Below are positions 12,638 to 21,200 of a stretch of DNA of 24,061 nucleotides, in pieces. The notes under the pieces were generated by a model, which saw only the letters and a list, made by a program, of their open reading frames with translations, was not told the DNA's origin and did no database searches. Position numbers and translations under genes: made by a program. How positions within the stretch are numbered: the stretch's first letter is position 1; each line of letters starts with the position of its first letter. The stretch spans positions 1-24,061 of IMG/VR virus record IMGVR_UViG_3300025128_000330. One strand, given 5' to 3'. The stretch is from a virus.

Positions 12638-12931
12638 ATGAAAAAAAATAACTTGACAAACAAAGACAAATCCATACAACTATATTCAGATTCAGGTAAG
12701 TATTTACTAGAACGGTTCTACGCCGTATTAGAGCAGGGGTTTTTAGTTGACCCATTGTCTCTACCAACTAGCGATCAATACTATATCTGGGTAAGATTGC
12801 GAGAATTGTTTCCATCTCGTAATTTGAAGTTGGGCGAAGTATGTAGGCTATTGCGTGAAGAGGGTTATACCAATAGTAAGGGCATACTGACATCTGAAGA
12901 GGAAGTAGAGGGGGAAGACCAGCCAACCTAG
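12638..12931 (+). CDS. Hypothetical early protein (97 aa), possible regulator
   Basis: No family is recognised. The protein starts MKKNNLTNKDKSIQLYSDSG and is helical with a central LPTSDQYYIWVRLRELFPSR and a C-terminal helical pair NLKLGEVCRLLREEGYTN that has a helix-turn-helix look, then an acidic tail. AAAGG lies 7-8 nt before the ATG. It is the first gene behind the strong rightward promoter and is followed by an intrinsic terminator, so it can be made in quantity before the downstream genes. That placement suggests a regulatory protein, but no motif proves it. The leftward promoter's -35 lies 18 bp before its start codon. Confidence 0.65.
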   Translation: MKKNNLTNKDKSIQLYSDSGKYLLERFYAVLEQGFLVDPLSLPTSDQYYIWVRLRELFPSRNLKLGEVCRLLREEGYTNSKGILTSEEEVEGEDQPT

Positions 12932-12988
12932 CTATGCGGATTCTTGCGAGGTTTGTTGTGGTCTAGGTTTGGACAGACGGTAGGGTAC

Positions 12989-13036
12989 GGCAGGGTTGTT
13001 CGTAGTCCTCATTGGTGCGAATGCCCTGTCTTTTTA
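12989..13036 (+). terminator. Intrinsic terminator/attenuator before the structural block
   Basis: GGCAGGG (12989-12995) pairs with CCCTGTC (13024-13030; one G-U), and inside it TTCGTA (12999-13004) pairs with TGCGAA (13016-13021; one G-U). TTTTTATTTG follows directly at 13031. This two-tier hairpin plus T run is a clear rho-independent terminator for rightward transcription. An alternative five-pair helix GACAG (12972-12976) with CTGTC (13026-13030) would break the terminator stem, so a switchable attenuator is possible. It separates the 97-aa gene from all packaging genes, so read-through or antitermination must occur. Confidence 0.75.
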
Positions 13037-13060
13037 TTTGTTATCTTAGAAAGTGTCAAT

Positions 13061-13723
13061 ATGACTTACGAAAAAATAATGGCTAAAATACTTGAGCTAG
13101 AACTAGAATTAAATTCTACGAACATACGACCTAAAAAAGAACAATTAGAAAGACAAATAAGTGATTTAAAATCTAGGGCTGCTAGATTAGAAAAAAATAG
13201 ACCTGCTATGTCTTTTGGTAAGAAACTATCTTCTGATAAAATTGAGCCGTTTCGTAAAGGAATAGAAGTAGGACCTCCTCCATTTAGTAATGCTACTATA
13301 CCTTCTCTTACTAAAAAGAAAAAAATGCCTACAATTGACAAAGAAAAAATTGCTAAAGAAATAAAAAATAATAGGACTAAACCTGATGCTTTAGACAAAG
13401 ATCCTACAGACGAAGAAATGAATGTCTTAGAAAAACTTGTAAGTAAAATAGTTGGTCGTAGAATAAAATTTGAAGACATACCCGATGACGATCCAGAATT
13501 TGGACAGGGCGAAGGGGGCATAGAATATCCAGCAGGTAGACCCGACTTGCGTATGGGGGGCATGACCGCTAGATCGGGCGCGACCACTAAATTTAAGAAG
13601 CCACTTGGTATGAAGGGTGGTGGAGGATTATCTAAGGCTCAGAAGCAACGGATAGCTAGACTCACACAAGAGTATAAACAGAAGAAAGCTAGAAAATCTA
13701 ATGGCAAAAGAACTAACAGATAG
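13061..13723 (+). CDS. Coiled-coil, basic-tailed phage protein (220 aa)
   Basis: I do not recognise this family. From the ATG at 13061 the protein has an N-terminal charged coiled coil (about residues 1-48; EKIMAKILELELELN, RQISDLKSRAARLEKN), a middle part with an acidic DIPDDDPEFGQGEGG, a Gly/Met-rich segment RMGGMTARSG, and a very basic tail from KAQKQRIARL onward. The same frame is open upstream to 12944, but that stretch contains the terminator hairpin and has no ribosome binding site. The start at 13061 has only a weak AGAAAG. It overlaps the small-terminase gene by 23 nt. Position and basic tail suggest a role in packaging or head assembly, as inference. Confidence 0.65.
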   Translation: MTYEKIMAKILELELELNSTNIRPKKEQLERQISDLKSRAARLEKNRPAMSFGKKLSSDKIEPFRKGIEVGPPPFSNATIPSLTKKKKMPTIDKEKIAKEIKNNRTKPDALDKDPTDEEMNVLEKLVSKIVGRRIKFEDIPDDDPEFGQGEGGIEYPAGRPDLRMGGMTARSGATTKFKKPLGMKGGGGLSKAQKQRIARLTQEYKQKKARKSNGKRTNR

Positions 13724-14102
13724 ACAGAGTGCATTCTTAGACTGCTTGTTTGACGATGCCAATGGCAACATACGAACTGCTATGAAGATTGCAGGGTATA
13801 GCGAAAACACTAAGACTAGTACCGTACTACAAACACTACAGAACGAGATAATAGATAGGACGCAAATGTATCTAGCGTCTAATGGGCCTATGGCAGCAAT
13901 GGCAATGACAGGCGTACTAACTGACCCTACCGCTTTAGGTAATCGGGATAGGATATCAGCAGCCCGTGAAATTCTAGATAGAACGGGCATAGTTAAAACT
14001 GAAAGAATAACAGTACAGGCTGAACCAGCAAGTATGATAATGTTCCCACCAAAGGCAAAGCCAAAGTATGAAGAGGGTGAAGATGGAACAAATAGCGACT
14101 GA
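13701..14102 (+). CDS. Terminase small subunit-like protein
   Basis: The 133-aa protein begins MAKELTDRQSAFLDCLF and has the N-terminal helix-turn-helix typical of Terminase_2-type small subunits: LTDRQ.AFL, then NIRTAMKIAGYSENT (recognition-type helix, residues 23-37). The central helices (TVLQTLQNEII and DRISAAREILDRTGI) resemble the oligomerisation part of the family. Small terminases recognise the packaging site and regulate the large subunit. The gene lies just upstream of an HTH protein and the large terminase, overlapping both neighbours, which supports the call. The ribosome binding site is weak and translation is probably coupled. Confidence 0.72.
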   Translation: MAKELTDRQSAFLDCLFDDANGNIRTAMKIAGYSENTKTSTVLQTLQNEIIDRTQMYLASNGPMAAMAMTGVLTDPTALGNRDRISAAREILDRTGIVKTERITVQAEPASMIMFPPKAKPKYEEGEDGTNSD

Positions 14103-14502
14103 AAACACTTGGAGGCCCGTTGTAAGAAAGAGCCGACAAATACCGTTTGGATATAAGGCTGATCCAAATGACAATACTATACTGTTACCTATACAGGAAC
14201 AATTAGATGCATTACTTGAGGCTAAAGAATATTTAAAAACGTGTAGTTATAGAGAAGTTTCTAGATGGTTATCTGCTAAAACAGGAAGGACTATAACCTA
14301 TCAGGCACTACACAAATTAATAAAAAAAGAAAGAGATAGACAGAATGCAGTCCAATCGTACAGACATTATGCCTCCAAAGCGAAAGAGTACGCCGAAAAG
14401 GAAAAGAGCATCCAAGAAAAAATCCTCTACGCTTCAGTTGAACAAAGAGGCGATAGAATCGACACCGAATGGGCAAACGGACTCTTATCCTCCCAAGGTT
14501 GA
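14083..14502 (+). CDS. HTH protein overlapping the large terminase start
   Basis: The 139-aa protein starts MEQIATENTWRPVVRKSRQI and contains FGYKADPNDNTILLP (22-36), then a probable HTH in YREVSRWLSAKTGRTITYQA (56-75), and a charged helical tail (82-116). The FGY...L.P...S.REVSRWL..KTGR.I pattern resembles the recombinase-type HTH found next to large terminases in marine phages; function is unknown, but site recognition during packaging is plausible. A longer frame starts at 14068, yet the ATG at 14083 has GAGG 6 nt upstream. Its last 158 nt are also read in another frame as the N-terminus of the large terminase. Confidence 0.7.
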   Translation: MEQIATENTWRPVVRKSRQIPFGYKADPNDNTILLPIQEQLDALLEAKEYLKTCSYREVSRWLSAKTGRTITYQALHKLIKKERDRQNAVQSYRHYASKAKEYAEKEKSIQEKILYASVEQRGDRIDTEWANGLLSSQG

Positions 14503-15922
14503 AGAACTTGTAGAACAAGAATATGATCCTAATAGAATACAAATAAACAAAGGTCCACAAGAAAGTTTTATAAATGCACCAGAGCGAGAGGTATTGTATG
14601 GTGGTGCTGCAGGGGGAGGTAAAAGTTTTGCGCTATTAATAGACCCACTAAGATACTGTCAGTATCCTGATCATAGCGCACTTATACTTAGGAGAACAAA
14701 TGACGAACTTAGGGAACTTATTCACAAATCTACTGAACTATATCCGAAGTTTTATCGTGGGGCCAAATGGTCTGAAAGAAAAAGCCAATGGACTTTCCCT
14801 TCGGGTGCGAGAATTTGGCTCACGTACTTGGAACAGGATAAAGACGTATTGCGTTACCAAGGTCAGAGCTTTTCGTACGTGGGTTTCGATGAGCTTACGC
14901 AGTATCCTACATCGTTTCCGTGGGATTATCTCAGGTCGAGATTGAGGTCAACAAACCCTGAGATAGATGTATATATGAGAGCTACTACAAACCCAGGAGG
15001 GCCAGGACATTCATGGGTTAAAAAGATGTTTATAGATCCAGCAACCCCAAATAAATCGTTTTGGGCTAGAGATCCTGAAACAAAGGAGGTACTAAAGTAC
15101 CCGAAAGGTCACAATAGAGCAGGAGAGCCATTATTTCAAAGAAGATTTATACCTGCTAGTTTAAAAGATAATCCATATCTATATAACACAGGTGACTATG
15201 AAACAATGTTGTTGTCTCTGCCAGAGGTACAAAGAAAACAATTACTATACGGAAGTTGGGATATTGCAGAGGGTGCTGCGTTTACAGAGTTTGACAGAAA
15301 GACCCACGTAATAGAGCCGTATGATTTACCTAGTGGGTGGAGAAAATTTAGGGCGTGTGACTATGGTTATGGTTCTTATTCTGCTGTTCTTTGGTTTGCT
15401 GTTACGCCAGATGATACGTTGGTTGTGTACAGGGAGTTGTACGTAAGAAAAGTCCTAGCAGTAGAGTTGGCTAGAATAATATTGAATTTAGAAAGTCAAG
15501 ATGGTAAAATGGCGTATGGGGTTCTAGACTCTTCTTGTTGGCATAAAAGAGGGGATACAGGCCCTAGCCTAGCGGAGCAAATGATACTAGAAGGTTGTAA
15601 GTTTAGGCCATCAGATAGAAGTAGAGGTAGTAGAGTGAGTGGTAAGAACGAAGTACACAGACTACTACGTGTAGACGAAGATACTGATATGCCTGGGATA
15701 CAGATATTTAATACGTGTACAAATCTAATTGCACAATTACCTATCTTACCACTAGATAAAAGAAACCCAGAAGATATAGATACACATTCAGAAGACCACC
15801 TATACGATGCACTAAGATACGGAATACAATCTAGACCAGTGCCTAGAAACATATTTGATTTAGATCCTTCAACATCAGGTAAAGAGGCATTTAAACCTGC
15901 TGATGCAGTATTTGGATATTAA
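14345..15922 (+). CDS. Terminase large subunit
   Basis: The 525-aa protein is a full large terminase. The ATPase has Walker A GGAAGGGKS (86-94), Walker B FSYVGFDEL (176-184; Asp182, Glu183) and coupling motif ATTNPGG (213-219). The RNase H-like nuclease has ACDYGYG (337-343; Asp339), LDSSC (394-398; Asp395) and HSEDHLYDALRYG (481-493; Asp484). It translocates DNA into the prohead and cuts it at the end of packaging. The first 55 residues are a very basic, Lys/Arg/Pro-rich extension (for example PPKRKSTPKRKRASKKKSS) coded inside the HTH gene. ATG codons exist at 14345 and 14369, none with a good ribosome binding site, and no later ATG precedes the ATPase domain, so the long overlap seems real. 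Confidence 0.95.
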   Translation: MQSNRTDIMPPKRKSTPKRKRASKKKSSTLQLNKEAIESTPNGQTDSYPPKVEELVEQEYDPNRIQINKGPQESFINAPEREVLYGGAAGGGKSFALLIDPLRYCQYPDHSALILRRTNDELRELIHKSTELYPKFYRGAKWSERKSQWTFPSGARIWLTYLEQDKDVLRYQGQSFSYVGFDELTQYPTSFPWDYLRSRLRSTNPEIDVYMRATTNPGGPGHSWVKKMFIDPATPNKSFWARDPETKEVLKYPKGHNRAGEPLFQRRFIPASLKDNPYLYNTGDYETMLLSLPEVQRKQLLYGSWDIAEGAAFTEFDRKTHVIEPYDLPSGWRKFRACDYGYGSYSAVLWFAVTPDDTLVVYRELYVRKVLAVELARIILNLESQDGKMAYGVLDSSCWHKRGDTGPSLAEQMILEGCKFRPSDRSRGSRVSGKNEVHRLLRVDEDTDMPGIQIFNTCTNLIAQLPILPLDKRNPEDIDTHSEDHLYDALRYGIQSRPVPRNIFDLDPSTSGKEAFKPADAVFGY

Positions 15923-15935
15923 GAGAAGGTAAAGT

Positions 15936-18077
15936 ATGGCTGACGAAACAGACTTTTTAGAAGATAGCACCAGTTCTTATTTAGAAGATGGTAGCCAAGA
16001 AAATGAAGATGCTTCTGGTATAACTGACCACATATACAAATTATTTTCTAGGGCAGAAGATGCAAAGTATCAGGAAGAGTCAAACTGGATACGTGCATAC
16101 AAAAACTATAGGGGCATATACTCTCCTGATGTACAGTTTACTGAGGCAGAAAAGTCTCGCGTATTTATAAAAGTAACAAAGACAAAAGTGTTAGCAGCGT
16201 ATAGTCAATTAGTAGATGTACTACTTGCTAACAATGAGTTTCCTCTATCTATTGAGCCAACAACTTTACCAGAGGGCGTAGCAGAAACTGTAAACTTTGA
16301 TCCTAACGAACCTAAAGATGTAGATGTTGGCGAGATGCCAAAAGATCTATACGGGTACGAGGGTGATGGTAAAGTTTTACCTGCTGGTGCTACAGAACTA
16401 AATGACCTGACAGAAAAGTTAGGACCACTAAAAGATATATTAAAAGACGTAGATATTCTTAAAGAGGGTTTTGGCATAACGCAATCTGCTGTCAATTTTC
16501 ATCCTGCAATGGTAGCTGCAAAGATGATGGAGAAGCAGATAAAAGATCAGCTAGAAGAATCTGACGCTAGTATGCATCTAAGAAACACTGCGTTTGAATG
16601 TGCTTTGTTTGGCACTGGTGTACTCAAAGGGCCGTTTGCTACAACTAAAGAATATGCAAACTGGAATGATGATGGTGAGTATGATCCAACAATTAAGACA
16701 GTTCCTAAAGTATCGTATGTTTCTGCTTGGAACTTCTACCCTGATCCTGATGCGTCTAGCATGGAAGAATGTGACTACGTAATAGAGCGTCACAAACTTA
16801 CTAAAACACAATTAAGAAATCTACGAACTAGACCTTTCTTTAGAGAAGAAGCAATTGCAGAGGCAATAGATATAGGGCAGAACTACAACATTAAGTGGTG
16901 GGAGTCTAGCCTACTCGATTCTCAAGACGAAGAAAGTTCCCGTGGATACGACACATACAGATACGAAGCCCTAGAATATTGGGGTGTAATGGACAGGGAG
17001 CTTGTAGAAGAGTCTGGCATAGAAATACCAGAAGAATACGAAGACGTAAATGAACTACAGGTAAACGTGTGGATATGTAATGGCGAAGTGCTACGGTTTG
17101 TGGTCAACCCATTCCTACCAAAGCGCATACCATACTGCGCTGTTCCGTATGAAGTAAACCCATATGCTTTCTTTGGCATTGGCGTTGGTGAAAACATGGA
17201 CGATACACAGACACTAATGAATGGTTTCATGCGTATGGCAGTAGATAACGCAGTCCTGTCAGGTAATTTACTAATAGAAGTTGATGAGACAAACCTAACT
17301 CCAGGACAGGATCTTACAGTATACCCAGGAAAAGTATTTAGAAGACAGGGAGGTGCGCCTGGACAGGCTATATTTGGCACTAAGTTTCCTAATGTAAGTA
17401 GTGAAAATATGCAGTTGTTTGACAAGGCTAGAGTGTTAGCAGATGAGTCAACGGGCATACCATCATTTTCACATGGGCAAACAGGTGTTACGGGTGTAGG
17501 TAGGACGGCAGCTGGTATCTCTATGTTAATGGGGGCCGCAGCAGGTTCTATAAAAACAGTTGTTAAAAACTTTGATGACTATATGCTACGTCCATTAGGT
17601 CAGGCAATGTTTGCATTCAATATGCAGTTTAACTACAACAAAGATATAAAAGGTGATCTAGAAGTTAAGGCTAGAGGACTAGAAAGTTTAATGCAAAACG
17701 AGGTACGATCACAACGTCTTATGTCTTTCTTGCAGATAACTAGTAATCCTGTACTTGCACCGTTTGCTAAGTTCCCTTACATAATACGAGAGATAGCTAA
17801 GTCGATGATGCTAGATCCTAACAAAGTTACTAATACGCCAGAAGAAATGTTGAGGCAAACATACTTAATGCAACAACAACAGCAAGGGCAACCACAACAG
17901 GGCGAGATGGACATGACAGGTGCAGGTAATGGTAACATAGGTGTAGGAGGAGTACCAGTACCAGGAGAACCACAGTTCTCAGGTAACCCACAACAAGCAC
18001 CACAACAAGCACCTCCACAACAACAGATGCAAGAACCACCACCTAACGCAGGATTACCTCCAGGATTATTACAATAA
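15936..18077 (+). CDS. Portal protein
   Basis: The 713-aa protein has the size, place and sequence of a podovirus-type portal. Visible portal-like parts are WIRAYKNYRGIYSP (51-64), VFIKVTKTKVLAAYSQLVD, YVSAWNFYPDPDASSMEECD, and IPYCAVPYEVNPYAFFGIGV followed by DDTQTLMNGFMRMAVDNAVL, with GVGRTAAGISMLMGAAAGSI later. Twelve copies form the ring through which DNA enters and leaves. GAGAAGG lies 6 nt before the ATG, 13 nt after the terminase stop. The last 70 residues, from about residue 645, are a Gln/Pro/Gly-rich low-complexity tail that starts with a run of Q. Acidic N-terminus and disordered C-terminus are probably not part of the ring. The final TAA shares a base with the next ATG. Confidence 0.92.
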   Translation: MADETDFLEDSTSSYLEDGSQENEDASGITDHIYKLFSRAEDAKYQEESNWIRAYKNYRGIYSPDVQFTEAEKSRVFIKVTKTKVLAAYSQLVDVLLANNEFPLSIEPTTLPEGVAETVNFDPNEPKDVDVGEMPKDLYGYEGDGKVLPAGATELNDLTEKLGPLKDILKDVDILKEGFGITQSAVNFHPAMVAAKMMEKQIKDQLEESDASMHLRNTAFECALFGTGVLKGPFATTKEYANWNDDGEYDPTIKTVPKVSYVSAWNFYPDPDASSMEECDYVIERHKLTKTQLRNLRTRPFFREEAIAEAIDIGQNYNIKWWESSLLDSQDEESSRGYDTYRYEALEYWGVMDRELVEESGIEIPEEYEDVNELQVNVWICNGEVLRFVVNPFLPKRIPYCAVPYEVNPYAFFGIGVGENMDDTQTLMNGFMRMAVDNAVLSGNLLIEVDETNLTPGQDLTVYPGKVFRRQGGAPGQAIFGTKFPNVSSENMQLFDKARVLADESTGIPSFSHGQTGVTGVGRTAAGISMLMGAAAGSIKTVVKNFDDYMLRPLGQAMFAFNMQFNYNKDIKGDLEVKARGLESLMQNEVRSQRLMSFLQITSNPVLAPFAKFPYIIREIAKSMMLDPNKVTNTPEEMLRQTYLMQQQQQGQPQQGEMDMTGAGNGNIGVGGVPVPGEPQFSGNPQQAPQQAPPQQQMQEPPPNAGLPPGLLQ

Positions 18078-18286
18078 TGGAGTACAAAAAATTACGGGAT
18101 ATAGTTACGCATCCTCGATATGAAGAATTAGAAAAGCACATAGATTACATGAGAGAAAGGGCTGTTGCTAATCTTTCATATGCAGATGCTCCTGTAGAAA
18201 TACACAGGTATCAAGGCCAGATATCTATATTAGATCAGTTACTAAAGCTAAAGGCCAATGTTATAAATGATGGGAATAAAAAATAA
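18077..18286 (+). CDS. Small helical protein coupled to portal (69 aa)
   Basis: The family is not recognised. The 69-aa protein starts MEYKKLRDIVTHPRYEELEK and is almost wholly helical: a first helix with THPRYEELEKHIDYMRERA, and a second, HRYQGQISILDQLLKLKANV, with heptad-like hydrophobic spacing. Its ATG overlaps the portal stop (TAATG), so it is made together with portal; its own stop is directly followed by the next start. Small helical proteins between portal and internal virion genes are common in marine podoviruses and may be structural or assembly factors, but no motif shows which. Confidence 0.7.
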   Translation: MEYKKLRDIVTHPRYEELEKHIDYMRERAVANLSYADAPVEIHRYQGQISILDQLLKLKANVINDGNKK

Positions 18287-21200
18287 ATGGCTAAAGAACC
18301 ACGCCGTAATTTAGAATCAGCTTTAGAACGTCTTAGAAGAGAAGACCGACTAAGAAGATCTTCAGAGGGATCTCCATTATATAATATAGCACAAACTTTA
18401 ACAGAGCTAAATACGGAAGAAGACAAAGTACCGCAAGTTGTTTCGTTAGAGGCTACCCTTAACTCTATTTACATGGTTCCTACATCTATAGCTTTTGGAT
18501 TACTTCACGGTTTAGGAAAGATAGGAGGAAACTTTGCGTCACTTGTAGGTGCATTAGATCAGGAGTATGTAGATACTCTTAGCAAAAGTGTATCAGGTAA
18601 GTTCTTAAAATTTGCTAGTGAACAGGCCCCAGAAGAAGATGCAGGGGGCAGACGTTTGATGGAAACTATAGGAAAATTAGGAACGGCAGGTGGTGAAATG
18701 GTTAGTTTTGCAGTTCCTGCTATAGGTTTTGCAAGAATATTCCAAGTAAGTTTAGGCTTTAGGCCCATAGTAGCAACAGCAACAGCAGATGCGCTAGTTG
18801 GTTTTGGCGGTATGTCACCAGACGAAGAAAACTTTTTTAATTTTGTAGAAGAAATATCTAAAGAAAATAACATAGAGGCACTAGAAACTTTAGGTAGAAT
18901 ACTTGCTACTAATCCTAAGAATACAGAATTTGAAAACCGTGTTAATAACGGAATAGAAACATTAATAGCTTTGGGTCTTTCAGAGAGTGCAGTTAGAGGT
19001 GTTATAAAACTAAACACCATGCGTAAAATGGCATCTGCAAAAGTTAAAGGAGAAGATACAGCAGATAAATATGAAGTCGTAAAAGAAAAATTATCACCAG
19101 AAGTTTCAGAAAATTTAGACAAAGCTGTTGAGCCAAAACCCACAGACGAAGAGCCTATAGGAACTACTGTAGTAGAAGCAGAAAAACCTCCTGTAGATAA
19201 ACAGACAGAAGAAGTACTTACAGATGCAGAGAAAAAACTTGCAGTGCAAGAGAAGTTTAATTTACCTACATCTTCAAATATAGAAAAAGAAACAGTAGAT
19301 AAGTTAATGAAATCTATAGAAGATGGTTTACCTTTAGCACAAGCAGATGATTTAGATTTTGCTACTATAGTAAATAAACAAGAAGCAAAGATAGATGAGC
19401 CAGATCCTGAATTTAAAAAAGAATTTGATAAAAAAGCAAAAGAAATACAACAACAAATAGACGATGCTAAGATAAAACTAGAAGAGGATAAGATAGAATC
19501 TACAGAAAAAACAACTACACCTAGCGCACCAGATATCCCAACATTTAAAGTAGTAGGTAAAAAACCAGGTGGTTCTACAGAAGGAGCCATGATAGAGGAT
19601 GTTTCCACAGGAATAAAATATATAGCAAAATATCCTAAGAACATAGAACAAGCTGCGCAAGAAGCAATAACATCTCGCGCCTATCAAATAGCAGGTATTA
19701 AAACTCCAGAAGTAAAAGTGATGTTTGGTAAAATAGATGGAGAAGAGAGGACGTTTTTAGTATCTGAGTTTATCGAAGATCTTAAACCATACAATGCAAA
19801 TGAGGTGTCATCAGAAGATATAGGAAGATTACACGCTACCGCTACAGTAATGAAAGATTGGGATACTGTTGGGTTAGAAAAAGACAATATAACTTTGTCT
19901 GTAAATCCTGGAGGTAGGACCATTCTAGTGCAAAATGATGCTGGTGGTTCTATGGAATTTAGAGCGCAAGGCGGTCCAAAAGATTTTGAAAAAGACCCTA
20001 TGCCTCAGTGGGCTTCGTTTACTAGTGGTGATAACAAACAGGCTACAGAAGTATTTCGTGACGCATACAAAAAAGACCCTATTGGATACATGAGGGGTGT
20101 AGAAAATGCATTAGTTAATTTAAAATCAAACGATATGGCTCTACAAGAAATTGCAGAAGAATCATATTTAAATATAGCTACAGCATTAGAAAATCCTAGT
20201 GATTTTGCGACCATAAATAAAGCAGATAAACTAGTAGACACTATAGTAGAAAGAATAAATCTTTTAAGTGAGGGATTAGAAGAGCCTATACTTATTAATA
20301 AATACATACAGACTAAAGAAACTAAAGATACTGTAATAGATCCTAATAGTGACGATGTTACTAAAGTAGTTTTTGACCCTGTTAAAAATAAACCAAATAA
20401 AAAAATACAAAGAATTATAGAGAAACAAAAAAATGTACCTGAAGTAATGGCAGAAAAAATGGGATTTGATCCTACAGGAGGTGCTACTAGATTTGAACAA
20501 GACTTTGGAACTCCACAAAGAGGAGTTGTAACTGTCACAGACATTCCACAAAAAGATTTTCCAGAACAAAAATTATTATCAGACAAAGATAAAATAATGC
20601 CACCGCTTAGTGAAGAAGTTAAGGCTGTTTTACCTGATACTAAAACACAAAGTATACGCAATAAAAATAGAATAGCAGAAGATTATTTTAATACACTTCC
20701 ACTAAAAGACAGAATAAAATTAATAGAAGAAGATGATCTATTTAAAGAGTTATTTGAAGATACAAAAACATTAGCAGAAAAAAGCAAAGTATATAATGAA
20801 ATATTACAGTTTCCATATGTTAAATCTAAACCTGCTGAGATATCAAGTATAAGAGAAAAAATATTGTCTCTTAGAATGGCAAAAAAACTAGGTAAACCTA
20901 CAAATGTAGTTTCAGGAAATACACCAGCAGGTCAATTTGACAGGGAAACTGTTGGTGAAATAAATGAAAAACTAAAAGAAAGTAATGTAGATAAACAAAT
21001 ATCTCAGATGCTTGATCCTCGCGGAACTAGAAAGTATGTTTTAAAAAACTTTTTAGGTGTTAATAAAGGTGATCCATCGGTTGTTGGACCGTCTTATCAA
21101 AAAGATTTAGATGCGTATGGAAGAGGGGCAGGAGGTTTGTATTCTGGTCCTATGTACAATAATGCATTTGTTTTTGATGATGGAGTTGCTTCAAAAAGCC

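Noticed and set aside
12638-12700. Second TTGACA at 12653 as a promoter
   Set aside because: It lies inside the start of the 97-aa gene and has no acceptable -10 hexamer at 16-18 bp.
12971-13031. Possible tRNA-like fold
   Set aside because: The element is about 60 nt, lacks proper D- and T-arms and an anticodon arm, and the T run directly after the 3' arm marks it as a terminator.
12944-13060. N-terminal extension of the 220-aa coiled-coil protein
   Set aside because: This part contains the intrinsic terminator hairpin and T run, has no ribosome binding site, and its translation is unlike the rest of the protein; the ATG at 13061 is the better start.
18559-19644. 361-aa open frame on the minus strand, Ser-rich
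   Set aside because: It is the reverse of the 1450-aa gene in a frame where the abundant GAA/GAT/GCA codons read as Ser, Phe and Cys. It has no start signals and runs against all neighbours.
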